Positions 23,543 to 34,285 of a stretch of DNA of 64,000 nucleotides are shown here, one piece after another; the first letter of the stretch is position 1; each line of letters opens with the position of its first letter. The notes below the pieces were generated by a model. The model ran no database searches. It was not told the DNA's origin and saw nothing but the letters and a program-made list of their open reading frames with translations. Both the position numbers and the translations under genes were made by a program. Source of the stretch: Taeniopygia guttata (lineage: Eukaryota > Chordata > Aves > Passeriformes > Estrildidae); contig NC_133037.1 of NCBI RefSeq assembly GCF_048771995.1, positions 687,001 to 751,000 on the forward strand, written 5' to 3'.

Positions 23543-23938
23543 TGTGCCCTGGGACAGGGACTGATCCCTGTTTGGTCCCACCGAGGGCTCCCACCAGTGT
23601 GTTTGGTCACACTGCCCAGCACAGCCAGCAGCCAGTGGCACTGCTGCAGTGGTGCTGTTATTCTATTTACAGGACTGAACAGATCCTGGTGGTTCTGACG
23701 TGGAGAGGGTTTCACACAGGGATCAGGGCAGGGTGCTGCCTCCCCATGCAATGCCAGCCCTGAGTCTCCTCTGCTGGAGCAGAAGAGCAGCAGTGGTTCA
23801 ATGCAGGGCTGCAGTCAGAAGAGCTGTGTGCAGGTGAAGGCAGTGCAGTGAAGAAGCCCCTCAGAAGGGATGGAGACAAGCAGGTAACACAACGTGTAAA
23901 ATCTGATTTATGTTGTCTTGCCAGATAAAGCCCCACAT
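23543..23938. other. Unique non-coding sequence
   Basis: Moderately GC-rich; no exon or repeat recognised. Confidence 0.5.
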
Positions 23939-24120
23939 CTCTGCAATTTGTTACTTACAGTTCAGCCCTGTGAAATCAATTACTGAGATGCAATTTAATT
24001 AAGGCAGGTTAATGCTTGATCTAAGGCACTAAACCCATAAGACGTAATTTCAGTTTGCTAATCATTGTGATGCTAATGGCCATTTGACATCTGCTCGGGC
24101 TAATTGGGCCATACATACGT
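23939..24120. other. Candidate conserved non-coding element with SOX-POU site
   Basis: An AT-rich, repeat-free block with several homeodomain-type words (TTAATTAAGG, GCTAATTGGG) surrounding the composite site at 24063-24077. Composition and motif content resemble developmental enhancers. Conservation is not testable here. Confidence 0.35.
24063..24077 (+). promoter_or_regulatory. SOX-POU composite site
   Basis: CATTGTGATGCTAAT: a SOX site (CATTGT), one spacer base, then a POU/octamer-like ATGCTAAT. This is the order, orientation and spacing of the known SOX2-OCT4 composite element (for example CATTGTTATGC in vertebrate targets). The motif is seen; occupancy by SOX/POU proteins is inference. 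Confidence 0.45.
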
Positions 24121-24394
24121 TCTTGTGCCAACTCCTCAGTGGCTTCCCCATCCCAGAGCAGCTCTGCAGCTGGGGAGGCTCGGGCACCACTCAGGGAGGG
24201 ACCTTTCCTTGCTCAATCCCTGCTGCTGCTGCTGCCCAGAGCTCTGGGCTGCACTGGGCGATATTCTCAGCTCAGTCAGGGAGAAAAAGAAAGGTTTGTG
24301 CCAGGCTAAGCCTGGGAAAAAGTCTGAGAGGAATATAACAATCGATTATCTTGCTTTCTGTTCATATTGTTTATAGATGTGTTCTGCCACACTG

Positions 24395-24545
24395 ATGTAA
24401 GCCCAATCAGGTGCAATGGTTTTACTCTAAGACCAGTGGAATTAACGTTCACGATGTTCTCTATAAAAGAGAGAAGTGCTTTTGAATAAACCCTCCTTTG
24501 CCTTCTGAAATTGTGTGGGTCATTTCACCGTCCCTGGCTCAGCAG
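24395..24545 (+). mobile_element. Probable endogenous retrovirus LTR remnant
   Basis: Contains an AAGCCCAATCAGG box (near 24399), TATAAAAG at 24462-24469 and AATAAA at 24485-24490, followed by a CT-rich stretch and TGGGTCATTTCACC. This U3-R-U5 order and wording is typical of songbird ERV LTRs. No internal region adjoins. Ends are approximate and the family is uncertain; it looks like a broken, older fossil. Confidence 0.55.
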
Positions 24546-26039
24546 CACCAGCAGCTCACCTTTGTGAGCTGCCCTTGCCTCCTGCCCAGGCAGCCCACGC
24601 TCCCCGTGCCACTGCCCCAGCACCTGGGGCTGGTTTTTTGGTTCAGATGCTCTGCAGAGGCTGCAGCCCCAGGGCAGCTGTGCCCCTGCTGTGCCCGGGG
24701 TGATCCCAGTGGGCAGCGCCAGCTCTGTGCCCCACTCACTGCCACTCACGGGACAGCGGCTGTTTGCTCTGACACAAGAATCAGGAATGTCCCCAAGGTG
24801 GGAGAGCAGGAGTGAGGTTTGGGAGGGCTCTGCCCGCTCTGTGCTCAGTCACTGCTCAGCAGCAGCACAGCCCTCCGAGGTTCTGCTGGGGGATCCTGCA
24901 GGACTGGGGCAGCCCTGTGGAACCGGGCTGAGCTCCTCTTCACTCCCAGGGAGTCTGCTGGGCATCAGGGCCTGGCATTTGTACTGAATAATCACCCTGG
25001 GGACTCACATGAGAAATTCATCACCTTAAGTGTAGTGTTGGAGTTTCCAGCTAAACTTCCAGCTCTGTCCTGAGCCAGAGGAGCCAGGCTGAGCCTCGCT
25101 GAGGGAATCCCACCACCGCCCTCCACCAGCCCAGGGCAGCTGTTTGTCTTCTCAGAGCCCACAGAATTATCTCTGTTCTCTTGATGCAGCCCTCGCTGTC
25201 ATCTGGGATGTTGGTGTGAGTGGCGACTTGGATCTCTTCCTAGCTTCAGAAAGTTTTCATTCTGTAATTTTCAAACTGGTATTTGTAATTAGTCCATAAA
25301 AGAAGGTAATATGTGAAAAGTGTTCAACTGCTCTTGCCAGGATAGAAAATATATATTGTAATGCATTCAGAAAACATTCCAAGGGTAGAGGATCAAGTTG
25401 TATTTGATTTTCTCATTCTCTATAATAATCATTTTTGTTGTCTTGCAAAGCTCCAGCTTTGAAGTGCGACACATAAAGATTCTGCAATACCAGCAACTGT
25501 TTCTCTTTAGCTATTTTCCAAGTGATTTGATTTTCTCAATAGCATTAACTATATGGAGGTCTAACAAGTTGTAATTAATGTATTCAGCCATTTTCTTTTG
25601 TGACAGGCTGGAATGTGAGTGACAGCGTGAAGGGAAAAAGCAGAATAGAACTGGATGCTTGAGAAGATTATCATAACATAAAAACTGACAACTCTCTGGC
25701 TCTTGAATAACATATTGTGTTACTGAAAAGGGAGGAAAATGCTATTTCACAAAAAAGCCCAGTGGGGCTTAGAAATTTTTTGAGGAGGGGAGAGATTTTC
25801 AAAAGCCTTTTTTAGTGCTGGACAGATTGGAATACTGAAGCTCACAAACAGTTCCTCGCATGCTCGAGTGTGTGTGCAGTGGAATTTGGGAGCACAGGTG
25901 GGATGGGCTCTGCTGGACCTGCTGAGCTACCCCTGGGTGCCCGTGAGTCAGGAGCTGTGGGAGCCAGCATCCTTGGAGAGCCAGCAGGAGAGCAGCCCCA
26001 GAGCATGGCTGGGAGCGGAAGGTGGGCTCCCCATCACCT
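24546..26039. other. Unique non-coding; AT-rich 25.2-25.85 kb
   Basis: GC-rich to about 25.1 kb, then a sharply AT-rich, repeat-free block at 25.25-25.83 kb that could be conserved non-coding DNA. No exon recognised. Confidence 0.45.
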
Positions 26040-26278
26040 GCCAGGACCTCAGAGTCCCCTGGGCTGGAGTGGAAAGCAGCTCCCCATCATCTGACAGGAT
26101 CTCAGAGTCCCCTGGGCTGGAGTGGAAAGCAGCTCTCCATTATCTGCCAGGATTCAGAGTCCCCTGGGCTGGAGTGGAAAGCAGCTCCCCATCACCTGCC
26201 AGGATTTAGAGTCCCCTGGGCTGGAGTGGAAAGTGGGCTCCATCACCTGCCAGGATTCGGAGTCCCCTGGGCTGGGAG
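26040..26278. repeat. Minisatellite, about 52-bp units, five copies
   Basis: CAGAGTCCCCTGGGCTGGAG and TGGAAAGCAGCTCCCCATCA with CTGCCAGGAT recur five times at 47-53 bp spacing. The last units shorten. Confidence 0.93.
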
Positions 26279-26799
26279 GACCCACAAGGGTCACCAGAGG
26301 CAGCTCCTGGCCCTACCCAGGAGGATCCCACCACGCAGTGAGAGCTGGTGCCTGCTCAGCTCATCCCCTGGGGCTGTTTTTTTGGAAGCTCCTGGTTTTT
26401 GTTTGGATTCCTCCTCAGAAGATGCCCCGGGTGATTAAGGAGCGGGGCTGGCAGCCTTTCCTCTCTGCTGCCATCCATCTGCCACAAGGTCATCTCTGCT
26501 GCCCTGCACGTTTATTTCTGAGCCAATAAAATTCCCATTTGCCCTGGTACATTTTGCAATCCACAGCTTTCAGCCCAGGGATTGATTATCTGTATTCCTA
26601 GATAAAATCAAAGTGCAGGACTTGAAACAGATTTCCACTCAATTATTTCCCCCGGACAGCTTAAAGGGTGCTGTGAAAGCCCAGATCAGCTCAGGAGCGC
26701 CCAGAGCTCTGTGCCTGTGTCACCTCCTGGCCTTGCTGCATTTCACTTCTCGAGGGGTTTTACTGCTCCCTTGCATTTCCCCCAGCAGGGCTGCAGTGG
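26279..26799. other. Unique non-coding sequence
   Basis: Mixed composition; nothing recognised. Confidence 0.5.
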
Positions 26800-26896
26800 C
26801 TGTGCCCACTTTTCTGCCCACTTTTGTGCCAGGTGGGTTTGTGCCCACTTTTCTGCCCACTTTTGTGCCCACTTTTGTGCCAGGTGGGTTTGTACC
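26800..26896. repeat. Tandem repeat of GCCCACTTTTGTGCC
   Basis: A 15-bp GCCCACTTTTCTGCC/GTGCC unit repeats five times, with AGGTGGGTTTGT inserted after every second or third copy. Confidence 0.88.
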
Positions 26897-27102
26897 CCCC
26901 TGAGCAGGGGAGTTTTGTTCTGGTACAAATTTCAATATTGAATTTTAATTGATTTAATGCTGCAGAGCACCCAACAAACACCATGGGCACCATTTGACTA
27001 CAGTTTTCCTTTGGCCTGGGGGATCCCACAGGAGATCCTGGCTGAGCAGCCCAGGCCTGCGTGGAGAGCTGCAGTGAAAGATGGGCTTGAAACAGAACCA
27101 GA
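26897..27102. other. Unique non-coding sequence
   Basis: Short unique stretch; nothing recognised. Confidence 0.5.
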
Positions 27103-27168
27103 GAATTCCTGGTGGGAACAGAGAATTCCTGGCGGGAACAGAGAATTCCTGGCGGGAACAGAGAACTG
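27103..27168. repeat. 20-bp tandem repeat, three copies
   Basis: AGAGAATTCCTGGCGGGAAC (first copy GGTGGGAAC) occurs three times exactly 20 bp apart. Each unit has an EcoRI site; the second and third contain the E2F-like GGCGGGAA. Confidence 0.92.
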
Positions 27169-30100
27169 CTGTTACCTCCACCTGCCCCTGAGATTGGATC
27201 AAGGTTGTGTTCCAGGAGCCTCAGTTCAGCCATTTAAATGTGAGAAAGTGAAATTCCTCAGGGACCCAAAATGAATTTCAAGGAGGATGTTAGAAGTTAG
27301 GATTGGAGGAGAAGTTGTTAGCACTTGTTCTAATATTCCACTTTGGGGCTGGAGGACAATTTTGCACGAGACTTTTTCACAGAAACATAAATGTAATCCC
27401 AGCAGATTTGATAAATATGCTAATTATGAGCTATGCAGCAGATGGAGGCTTTCAAACTGTATTATTTTGCTTGATTTATTGATGGCTTCTTCAGAATTTT
27501 TTTAATTACCATTTTATTCTGAAAACCTTTAGTATCACAATGATAGGTGTAAGACTGAACACTGCCAAGGGGAAAAGATATATATATCTATTTATCCCAA
27601 ACCAGACATTTGAACTTTTTGATTCATCGGTGTGTTGACATTTATTTTAATTATGGTTTTAAATTTTTTTTTTCTTTTAACACTTCCTGGAATATCAGTG
27701 ATTCAAACTACCTTTTCCTTGCCCAGTTCTACAGGAAACCAGGGCAACAAAAGTGAGTTTTTTTGTTCCGGGCAGACAGTTTTGTAATCCAGAACATTGA
27801 GATGCTGGTCAGGGAAAAAGACATTCCCCATCTCTTTCTTGCAGTATTGAAGTGTAAATTGAAACTGTGGCAACAAAGTCCAGTGTCAGTGATAAGAAAT
27901 TGCAGGTGTGTGTAGTATGGGATGGATTTGTGCTCACAAACGGATCACAGGTGGATTAGACAAATAATTGGAAAAGGAACCCACAGCCAGGCTCTCACTG
28001 CAGCACACAGTTACCCTGTAATTCCAGAGAAGTTATTCCAGCTATTCTGATTTACAGGAACCACTGAGATTAGGAGACTTCAGAACTGACTATAATGGCA
28101 TCAAAAGAGCTGCAAAAATGTGTGAGTCGTGGTGGAGAGCATCCAAAGCGAAGCTGTGGCACGGGATGACGACATGGCTCCTTTGGGGATGTTCTCATCT
28201 CGAATTTTGCTCCATTTCCTTTGTTCCTTGGAGTGCTGTAGTGTGGGGTGAAGCACACTCTAAGCAGCAGCGTGTGCAATAACTGCATGATTTTGCAATC
28301 TCTGTTAAAGCAGCTGCATCTGTAACTCATTTCATGAAAGTTTTAGTGGTTTTTTTCCTTTTACCATATCCTACTCGAGGCTCAATAAAGATAAACTTCA
28401 AATAATGCCAGTATATCAGGGAAGATTCAGAGCCCTGCAGCTGAGCCCGTGTTCCTGCAAGTGCCATTTATGAGCTGAGCTGTTTTAATGCAGGGTAGAA
28501 GTGAAGCCAGGCACTTGGCAGGTCTGTCTTTGCACCCTTGGGGCAGATGATGGAGGAGTGATTTGCTCCAGCCTTTAATCAATTTGGGGCAAACAGCACG
28601 GGGGTCCCTTGAGCATCCATATTTCCCAATTCCTATTTTCTCCCAGCTGTGAGCCTGCCAAGGCTCGGGGGAGAGGGGGAGCCCAGCAGTGCCCACCTGG
28701 AGCCCTGCTGGGTCTGCTGTGGCTGCACCAGGAGCTGCAGCTCCTGCCAGCCCAAAATGCACATCTGGAGCCCCTTCCCAGCCCTGGGGTGCAGTGCCCT
28801 GCAGGTCTGGGGCTGCTCTGGCAGCTGGGCTGTGCTGAGCTGTGATTTAGCACTGCCAGAGCTGCTCATTTCACCTGTTCAGTGCCCCAATCAGCACCTG
28901 TTATCCAGGAGAGGCTTCCCGTGGGGCTCAGGGCTTTGGTAAATGTGCTCGCTGCTCTGGGCTGCTGGGCTGTTTGTGCCACATCTGCAGAGATGTGCTC
29001 ACATCTGGTGAGCTGTGAGATGAGGCAAAGGGGGAGTGAATCTTCCCGTGGGCTCGTGTCCAAAGTGGTACGGGACGTGGCAGGGCTGAGCAAAGGCGCA
29101 GGAGAAGAGGGATGGTGACAAATGGCTTTGCTTTTTTAATGCATCTGACTTTACCCGGCTTCCCTTGGCTCTCCTCCCGAGCTCGGCAGCCCCAGGCTGG
29201 CCCCAGGCCCTGTGTCCAGTGCCAGGCCAGGCTGGACAGGGCTGGAGCACCCTGGGGTGCTGGGAGGTGTCCCTGCCACGGCAGGGGACACTGGGTGATG
29301 CTCAGTGTCCCTTCCAGGGGAACCCTCTGTCCTTTTCCATGTGTTTGCTCCCCAGCCTTGGCCTCAGCTCTGGCTCCTGGCTGCCAGGGCTCAGCTCCGT
29401 GCTCTCCTGATTTTATCCTTTGTGTTTGTGATCCTGGCGCTCTGTAACTTCCAGAGTCAGATTCCCCAAGTGCAGGGAGCCCTTCCCAGCTCTGCCTCCT
29501 GTGACAGCACACACACACACACAGCTCTGTTTGAGGCAGCCCCTAAGAGCAGCATTTTGCACAATATTCTGCATTTTCAGCAAGTTGGGACACCCTTGGT
29601 TAAGATTCAGACTTTATGCACTGATTACTTCTCCTGTGCTACAGCTTAACTTCTCCTGCATGGCTTAACTTTAAACCCAAGTGAAAGGAAATCCAATAAA
29701 GACAAATGAGATGTCTTTAAAGGATCCAGAAGGAAATTCAGTAGTGTCAGCAATGAACGGGAAGACACAGTGAGTTGAGGAACTTGAGGATGATGGGCTC
29801 TTTATGAGGTTACATCTGTTCACAAAGGCTTGGAAGTATTTAACATAATTAATTGCTTTAGGAGCAACACTTTTTCAAATTCTCATGGCTGTGATTCTCT
29901 GTGTTCCTGTCTAGCCCCAGAGCTGGGTGCATAGTGTAGTAGCTTGAAGCTAGCCCCAGCCTCCCCTCCTGCAGCAGCTGCTCCCTGCAGGCCCTTTGAG
30001 TGCCCAAAATCCCCAGAACTGGCCCAAATCTGGGCTCTGCTGCCTCAGCAGCCTGCTCTGCTCTCTGTGGTTAATCAGATCTGTGCTGGAGCTGTCATCC

Positions 30101-31132
30101 CTGATAACACCTTTCCCTGCTTATGTTGTTCTTCCCAGTGGTCACCAGCACAAATGGCTCTGGGAATCTTAATGCCTTTCCTTTTCTTCTAATGCATAAA
30201 TGCCTGCAAACCAATCAAAACAACCATCCTCCTTTGATTGTGTATTTTATTTCTGCTGAAAGGTTCAAGTGTAATGAAAATAAAATGTTCAATGAGCAAA
30301 CACAGATTTTCCAGAAGAAACAGGCACATTTAACTTGTTTTGAAAGATGGATGAACGCTATTAGTTTTGATATATTCTATATATATCTTCTCACTTGGCA
30401 ATTGTTATTTAAAGATTTAGTTCTGGGTTATTGCTGTACTTATGTTGTAGAGTCATTTTACACCAACGCACGGATCAGTAACTTAATTATAAATAAGTGG
30501 GTTTAAGCCAAATGTAATGGAAACAGTGTTTTAGCCAGTGTGCTCAGCTGGGCTGTGGGGTGAGCTGGTGGCATGGGGGTGTCCCCCCTCCGGGCTGCCC
30601 CGGGGGTCCTGTGCTGAACTTGGGCTGTGCTGGGCACATGGCACGAGAGGATAACCCAAAAACCAGGAGGGTCAGCACAGCTGTGATGAGCTTGGTGTGA
30701 ATACGGGGGTGTGGAGCTGCTGTACAGCAATTCCAGGATATCTGCCCCGGGAGAGCCAGAAGGGATGCTGGGACAAAATATTACAGGGTTTTATTTTTAC
30801 ACTTCATTCTTTAGCAGGCAAAGTGATGGGCATTGTTCAGCCTGAGCCCCTTGATGCACACCATTGTCAATATTAATATAAAATCCTTTCAAAACCGTCT
30901 TCGAAATGTCTATTAAAATATTTAATTGTGAGGTGCTGTTTTTGCTTCATCTCTCTCTCACGTACATTGTTCTTTTTCTCAGAAAACGAAGCACTTGAGA
31001 CCTTGACGGGGAGTGAGGGGAAAACGTGAGAGGGCAGCAGCAAATGGGCCGGGTGGGGGTTCCCTTTGGGCTCTGGGGGATTGGTGTGGGCTTGGGGCTG
31101 CTTGTAACCCCGAATCAGTGCCCGAGGGGCTG
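27169..31132. other. 4 kb of unique non-coding sequence
   Basis: AT-rich at 27.2-27.7, 28.3-28.4, 29.65-29.9 and 30.15-30.5 kb, with GC-rich segments at 28.65-29.4 and 30.53-30.7 kb. A short (AC)n tract lies at 29509-29522. The block 30190-30500 is repeat-free and looks like conserved non-coding DNA. Open frames to about 196 codons at 28.9-29.5 kb overlap on both strands and have no domain. Confidence 0.45.
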
Positions 31133-31133
31133 C

Positions 31134-31165
31134 ATTATCGATTATATTATCGACTGATTATCGAT
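31134..31165. promoter_or_regulatory. Triple TTATCGA cluster (ONECUT/CUX type)
   Basis: ATTATCGATT at 31134-31143, TTATCGA at 31147-31153 and TTATCGAT at 31158-31165. The reverse complement AATCGATAA is the ONECUT/CUX homeodomain consensus. Three cores in 32 bp in otherwise ordinary DNA is unusual, partly because CpG is scarce in this region. Binding is inference. Confidence 0.35.
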
Positions 31166-32127
31166 CACAGCAGCACAGCAGCAGGGGGAGGAGAGGAATT
31201 GTTCTCTGTGAGCATCCCGGGCTGTGGAGGTGCCAGGTACCCATTCTGGCTGCAGAGACACCAGGTACCCATCCTGGCTGCAGGAAGGACAGGAATTGTT
31301 CTCTGTGAACACCCCGGGCTGCCCAATTCCCCACCCTCAGACCTGCACTTCATTTAAAATCTGGCAGCTGCTTGGGGAAGGGTCCCAGTTAGAAACGGGG
31401 AAGAGAGAAGGAAGCTTCCGTGTGACCCCCATCCCTTCCTGGCAGCAGGAACAGCCCTCCTTTGTGTCTTTTAAATCATCCTGGGTTAAGCTAGGAAGTG
31501 CTTAGATTTATTTTTATGGATTTCAGTTTTAAATACTTTCACTTGGAAAAATGACTTTTAAATTATCATTATTTTCTGTGAAATTTGCTTTCTTCATCCG
31601 TCCCATGGTTTAAAAGTCAACTGCTTACTCAAGAGAAAACCACTTTGATATCATGGAAGTAATGAACACTATAAAGAGACTTCTGAAAACTTTCAGTTTT
31701 GTTCTCAAAATGGCTGATAATGTCATTTATTTTTCTTCATCCCCTTTTCACTGCTACTGAAAGTACAAAAAGAAAGAAAGGGGAAAGCAAACAATACCCT
31801 GGGAATAATAACTGAAATATTTTTATGGGAATTAATCTATCTCTTTTCTAAAAACAGGCGAGAAAAGCAGAAATAATTCCATGAAACCAATAGGAGAAAC
31901 CCCAAGTGTCTGTCCCTGAGCTGTCAGCACGTGGCAGGGGGTGGAGGTGGGATGAAAATGGACAAGAAAAACGAGAGTCTGAGAGAAGGAGTCCTGACAG
32001 GGGATTTGGGTCAGCCGTGGGGGGAAGTGACGGGGGCAGTGCTGGATCCCAGTGCCAGAGCAGCCGGGGTGCCCTGGGTCCTGCAAGGGCCCGAGGCCAG
32101 GCTGGGCACTGGGGCTGGGGCTCCTGG
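31166..32127. other. Unique non-coding; AT-rich 31.5-31.86 kb
   Basis: A short imperfect repeat (GGAATTGTTCTCTGTGA, and CAGGTACCCAT-CTGGCTGCAG, each twice) at 31195-31310. The 31.5-31.86 kb block is AT-rich and repeat-free. Confidence 0.5.
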
Positions 32128-32558
32128 CCTGGGGCTGGATCCGGGTGCTGGATCCCAGTGCTGGATCCCAGTGCTGGATCCCAGGGCTGGATCCCGGGGC
32201 TGGATCTTGGTGGTAGAAACCAGGGCTGGATCCCAGGGCTGGATCCCAGGGCTGGATCCCAGGGCTGGATCCTGGTGGTAGAAACCAGGGCTGGATCCCA
32301 GGGCTGGATCTCGGTGCTGGATCCCAGGGCTGGATCCCGGGGCTGGATCCTGGTGCTAGATCCTGGTGCTGGATCCTGGTGCTGGATCCCGGTGCTGGAT
32401 CCCAAGGCTGGATCCCGGTGGTGGATCCCGGGGCTGGATCCTGGTGGTGGATCCCAGGGCTGGATCCCAGGGCTGGATCCCAGTGGTGGATCCCAGGGCT
32501 GGATCCTGGTGCTGGATCCCGGTGCTGGATCCCAATGCTGGATCCCGGTGCTGGACCA
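32128..32558. repeat. 12-13-bp CTGGATCCCGGTG array, over 30 copies
   Basis: The unit is CTGGATCCCAGGG/GGTG, with sub-types grouped in short runs and three longer GGTGGTAGAAACCAGGG or TAGATCC variants. GGATCC (BamHI site) recurs more than thirty times. The long minus-strand frames of 344 and 369 codons over this region are repeat translations (GSSPGIQ, IQPWDPA) and not a gene. Confidence 0.95.
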
Positions 32559-32685
32559 ATGCTGGTCCCTGGTTTCTGACCAGCCCTGGTCCCTGGGTGC
32601 TGACCATTGCTGGTCCCTGATTTCTGACCATTGCTGGTCCCTGGTTTCTGACCATTGCTGGTCCCTGATTTCTGACCAGCTCTGG
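32559..32685. repeat. 24-bp TGGTCCCTGGTTTCTGACCA array
   Basis: Five units of TGGTCCCTG(G/A)TTTCTGACCATTGC. Read in reverse complement (AATGGTCAGAAACCAG...) the unit resembles the GGGTCAGAACCAGCTCCAGC unit of the array at 34.3-34.9 kb. Confidence 0.9.
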
Positions 32686-34285
32686 GCCTCTCTGCAGCGC
32701 TGTGGGGCCAGCACAGGACCAGGTCCCCTCTGCAGGGTCTGACAAGGATGGGAGCTGTGTTCCCGTGGTTGTGCTGTGCAGCCCAACATGTGGTTGCTAT
32801 AACTACAGCCTGCCTTGGCTCTGACACTGCTCGTGTGCTGATGGAGCAGTGTGCTTGCCCAGGCATCCATCCCTCCTCCTCTGTGCTTTGTCTTTCTCTG
32901 CCTGTGCCAAATGACGATGGCTTCTTGTGTACCTGCCACAGGAACGTGTGTGTTCATTTACCTATTTACATTTAAATTCCGGATCGGATGGCAGAGGACT
33001 AAATCGGGGGAGAAATTGATACATTAGAGAAGAAATTAGACATTATAATCTAGAAGTAAGTGAATGATGAATTAGCAAATAAGTCAGGTGTTCAGACATC
33101 AGCAGTGCTCTGTCATCTGTGTATGAGAAGCCATGGAATGAATGTTGCTGGACTCCTTTGCTTCTGTAACAGCCCAAAGGAAAAAGCCACCTTTGCAAAT
33201 ACTGAATCCTGTCACACTTTGCACATGATTTAAAGATCTGAAAGTGAAAAGTCCTTGATTTTCAGTAAAGAGAGGGAAAATTGATAACACTCATGAACCT
33301 AATTTGAGTTACAAGCTGGGCTCTGGCAGAGTTTTCCTTGGGTTTGGTTTGTCTACTCCATCTTCACCTGCCAGCAAAACATCTTCAAAAGAAAATCTCC
33401 CCGAACAAATAGCAGTTACTCATCTAATTGCTCGCCAAGGACACCCCACTAGCAGGATTTATAGAAGCTCTCGAGCCATGAATTATTTTGAGGTCCTTCC
33501 AGACTGTTGTAGAGTTCATTCATCAGCAGCTACATCGCTGGTTCCACGTTGTTCACTGCTGGCTCCGATCTCACGGGGTTGGATTGAACCTGTCCCGGAT
33601 TTTTGCAGAAATAGGGACAAGCCAGGGCCACCAGGGATGGGAGTGATGGCACAGCCCACCCTGCCAGCACCCCCAGCTGGGGTGTGGGGAGAGCTCTCCC
33701 ACCCTGCTCCTTTCTGGCTGGTCCAAGGAAGCTCAGGTCAGCTGCCCTGGCTGGAACAGGCAGACACTGCCCAGGGAGCTGGCAGTGCATCCAGGAAAGG
33801 CTTGGAACAAAATACGGACTCTCCCCAGATACCAACAGTCATTCCTTGCTCATTTACCCTGTAAAAAGGAACCTGTGCTGATGGAAAGCTCTGCTGTGGT
33901 GCTGATGAGCATCACAGCTCTGCCCTCCAACCACTTTGACCTTTTGCTACATCAGTGGCTGTCAATATTCCCTAATTCCCTGCCTGCACTTGTGGCTCTG
34001 TAATTTCTCTTGTTGGTTGATGCAGTTACTGTCAGTGCACTTCTGCTCACCTCAAAATAGAAATGCACGATACAATCTCAGAATTTAACCTTAAAATCAG
34101 GGAGGAGAAAATCATTAAAAGCAAATCCTCTCTTGGAGAGGTTTCAGCTGTGTTAATAATTCCAGGGCAGGAGAGCTGGCTCAGAGGGATGAGAGTGCCA
34201 GAGGTGCTGGCCCTAACCCAGCCCCTCCATGGTGTGAGCAGGAGATTCCAGCAGGGTGGGATCGCTGGACTGCGGCAGGGGTCTG
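32686..34285. other. Unique non-coding; AT-rich 32.95-33.6 kb
   Basis: The block 32.96-33.56 kb is repeat-free and AT-leaning, a candidate conserved element. A 186-codon open frame at 33304-33864 covers part of it; it has no domain or good start context and I leave it uncalled. Confidence 0.45.

Noticed and set aside
31832-32957. Minus-strand open frames of 344 and 369 codons, and the 278-codon plus frame
   Set aside because: They translate the CTGGATCCC and TGGTCCCTG arrays; the amino-acid repeats follow the DNA units, and overlapping frames on both strands are equally open.
33304-33864. 186-codon plus-strand open frame in unique DNA
   Set aside because: The nearest of the non-repeat frames to looking protein-like, but no known domain, no acceptor/donor pair I trust, and no supporting neighbour.
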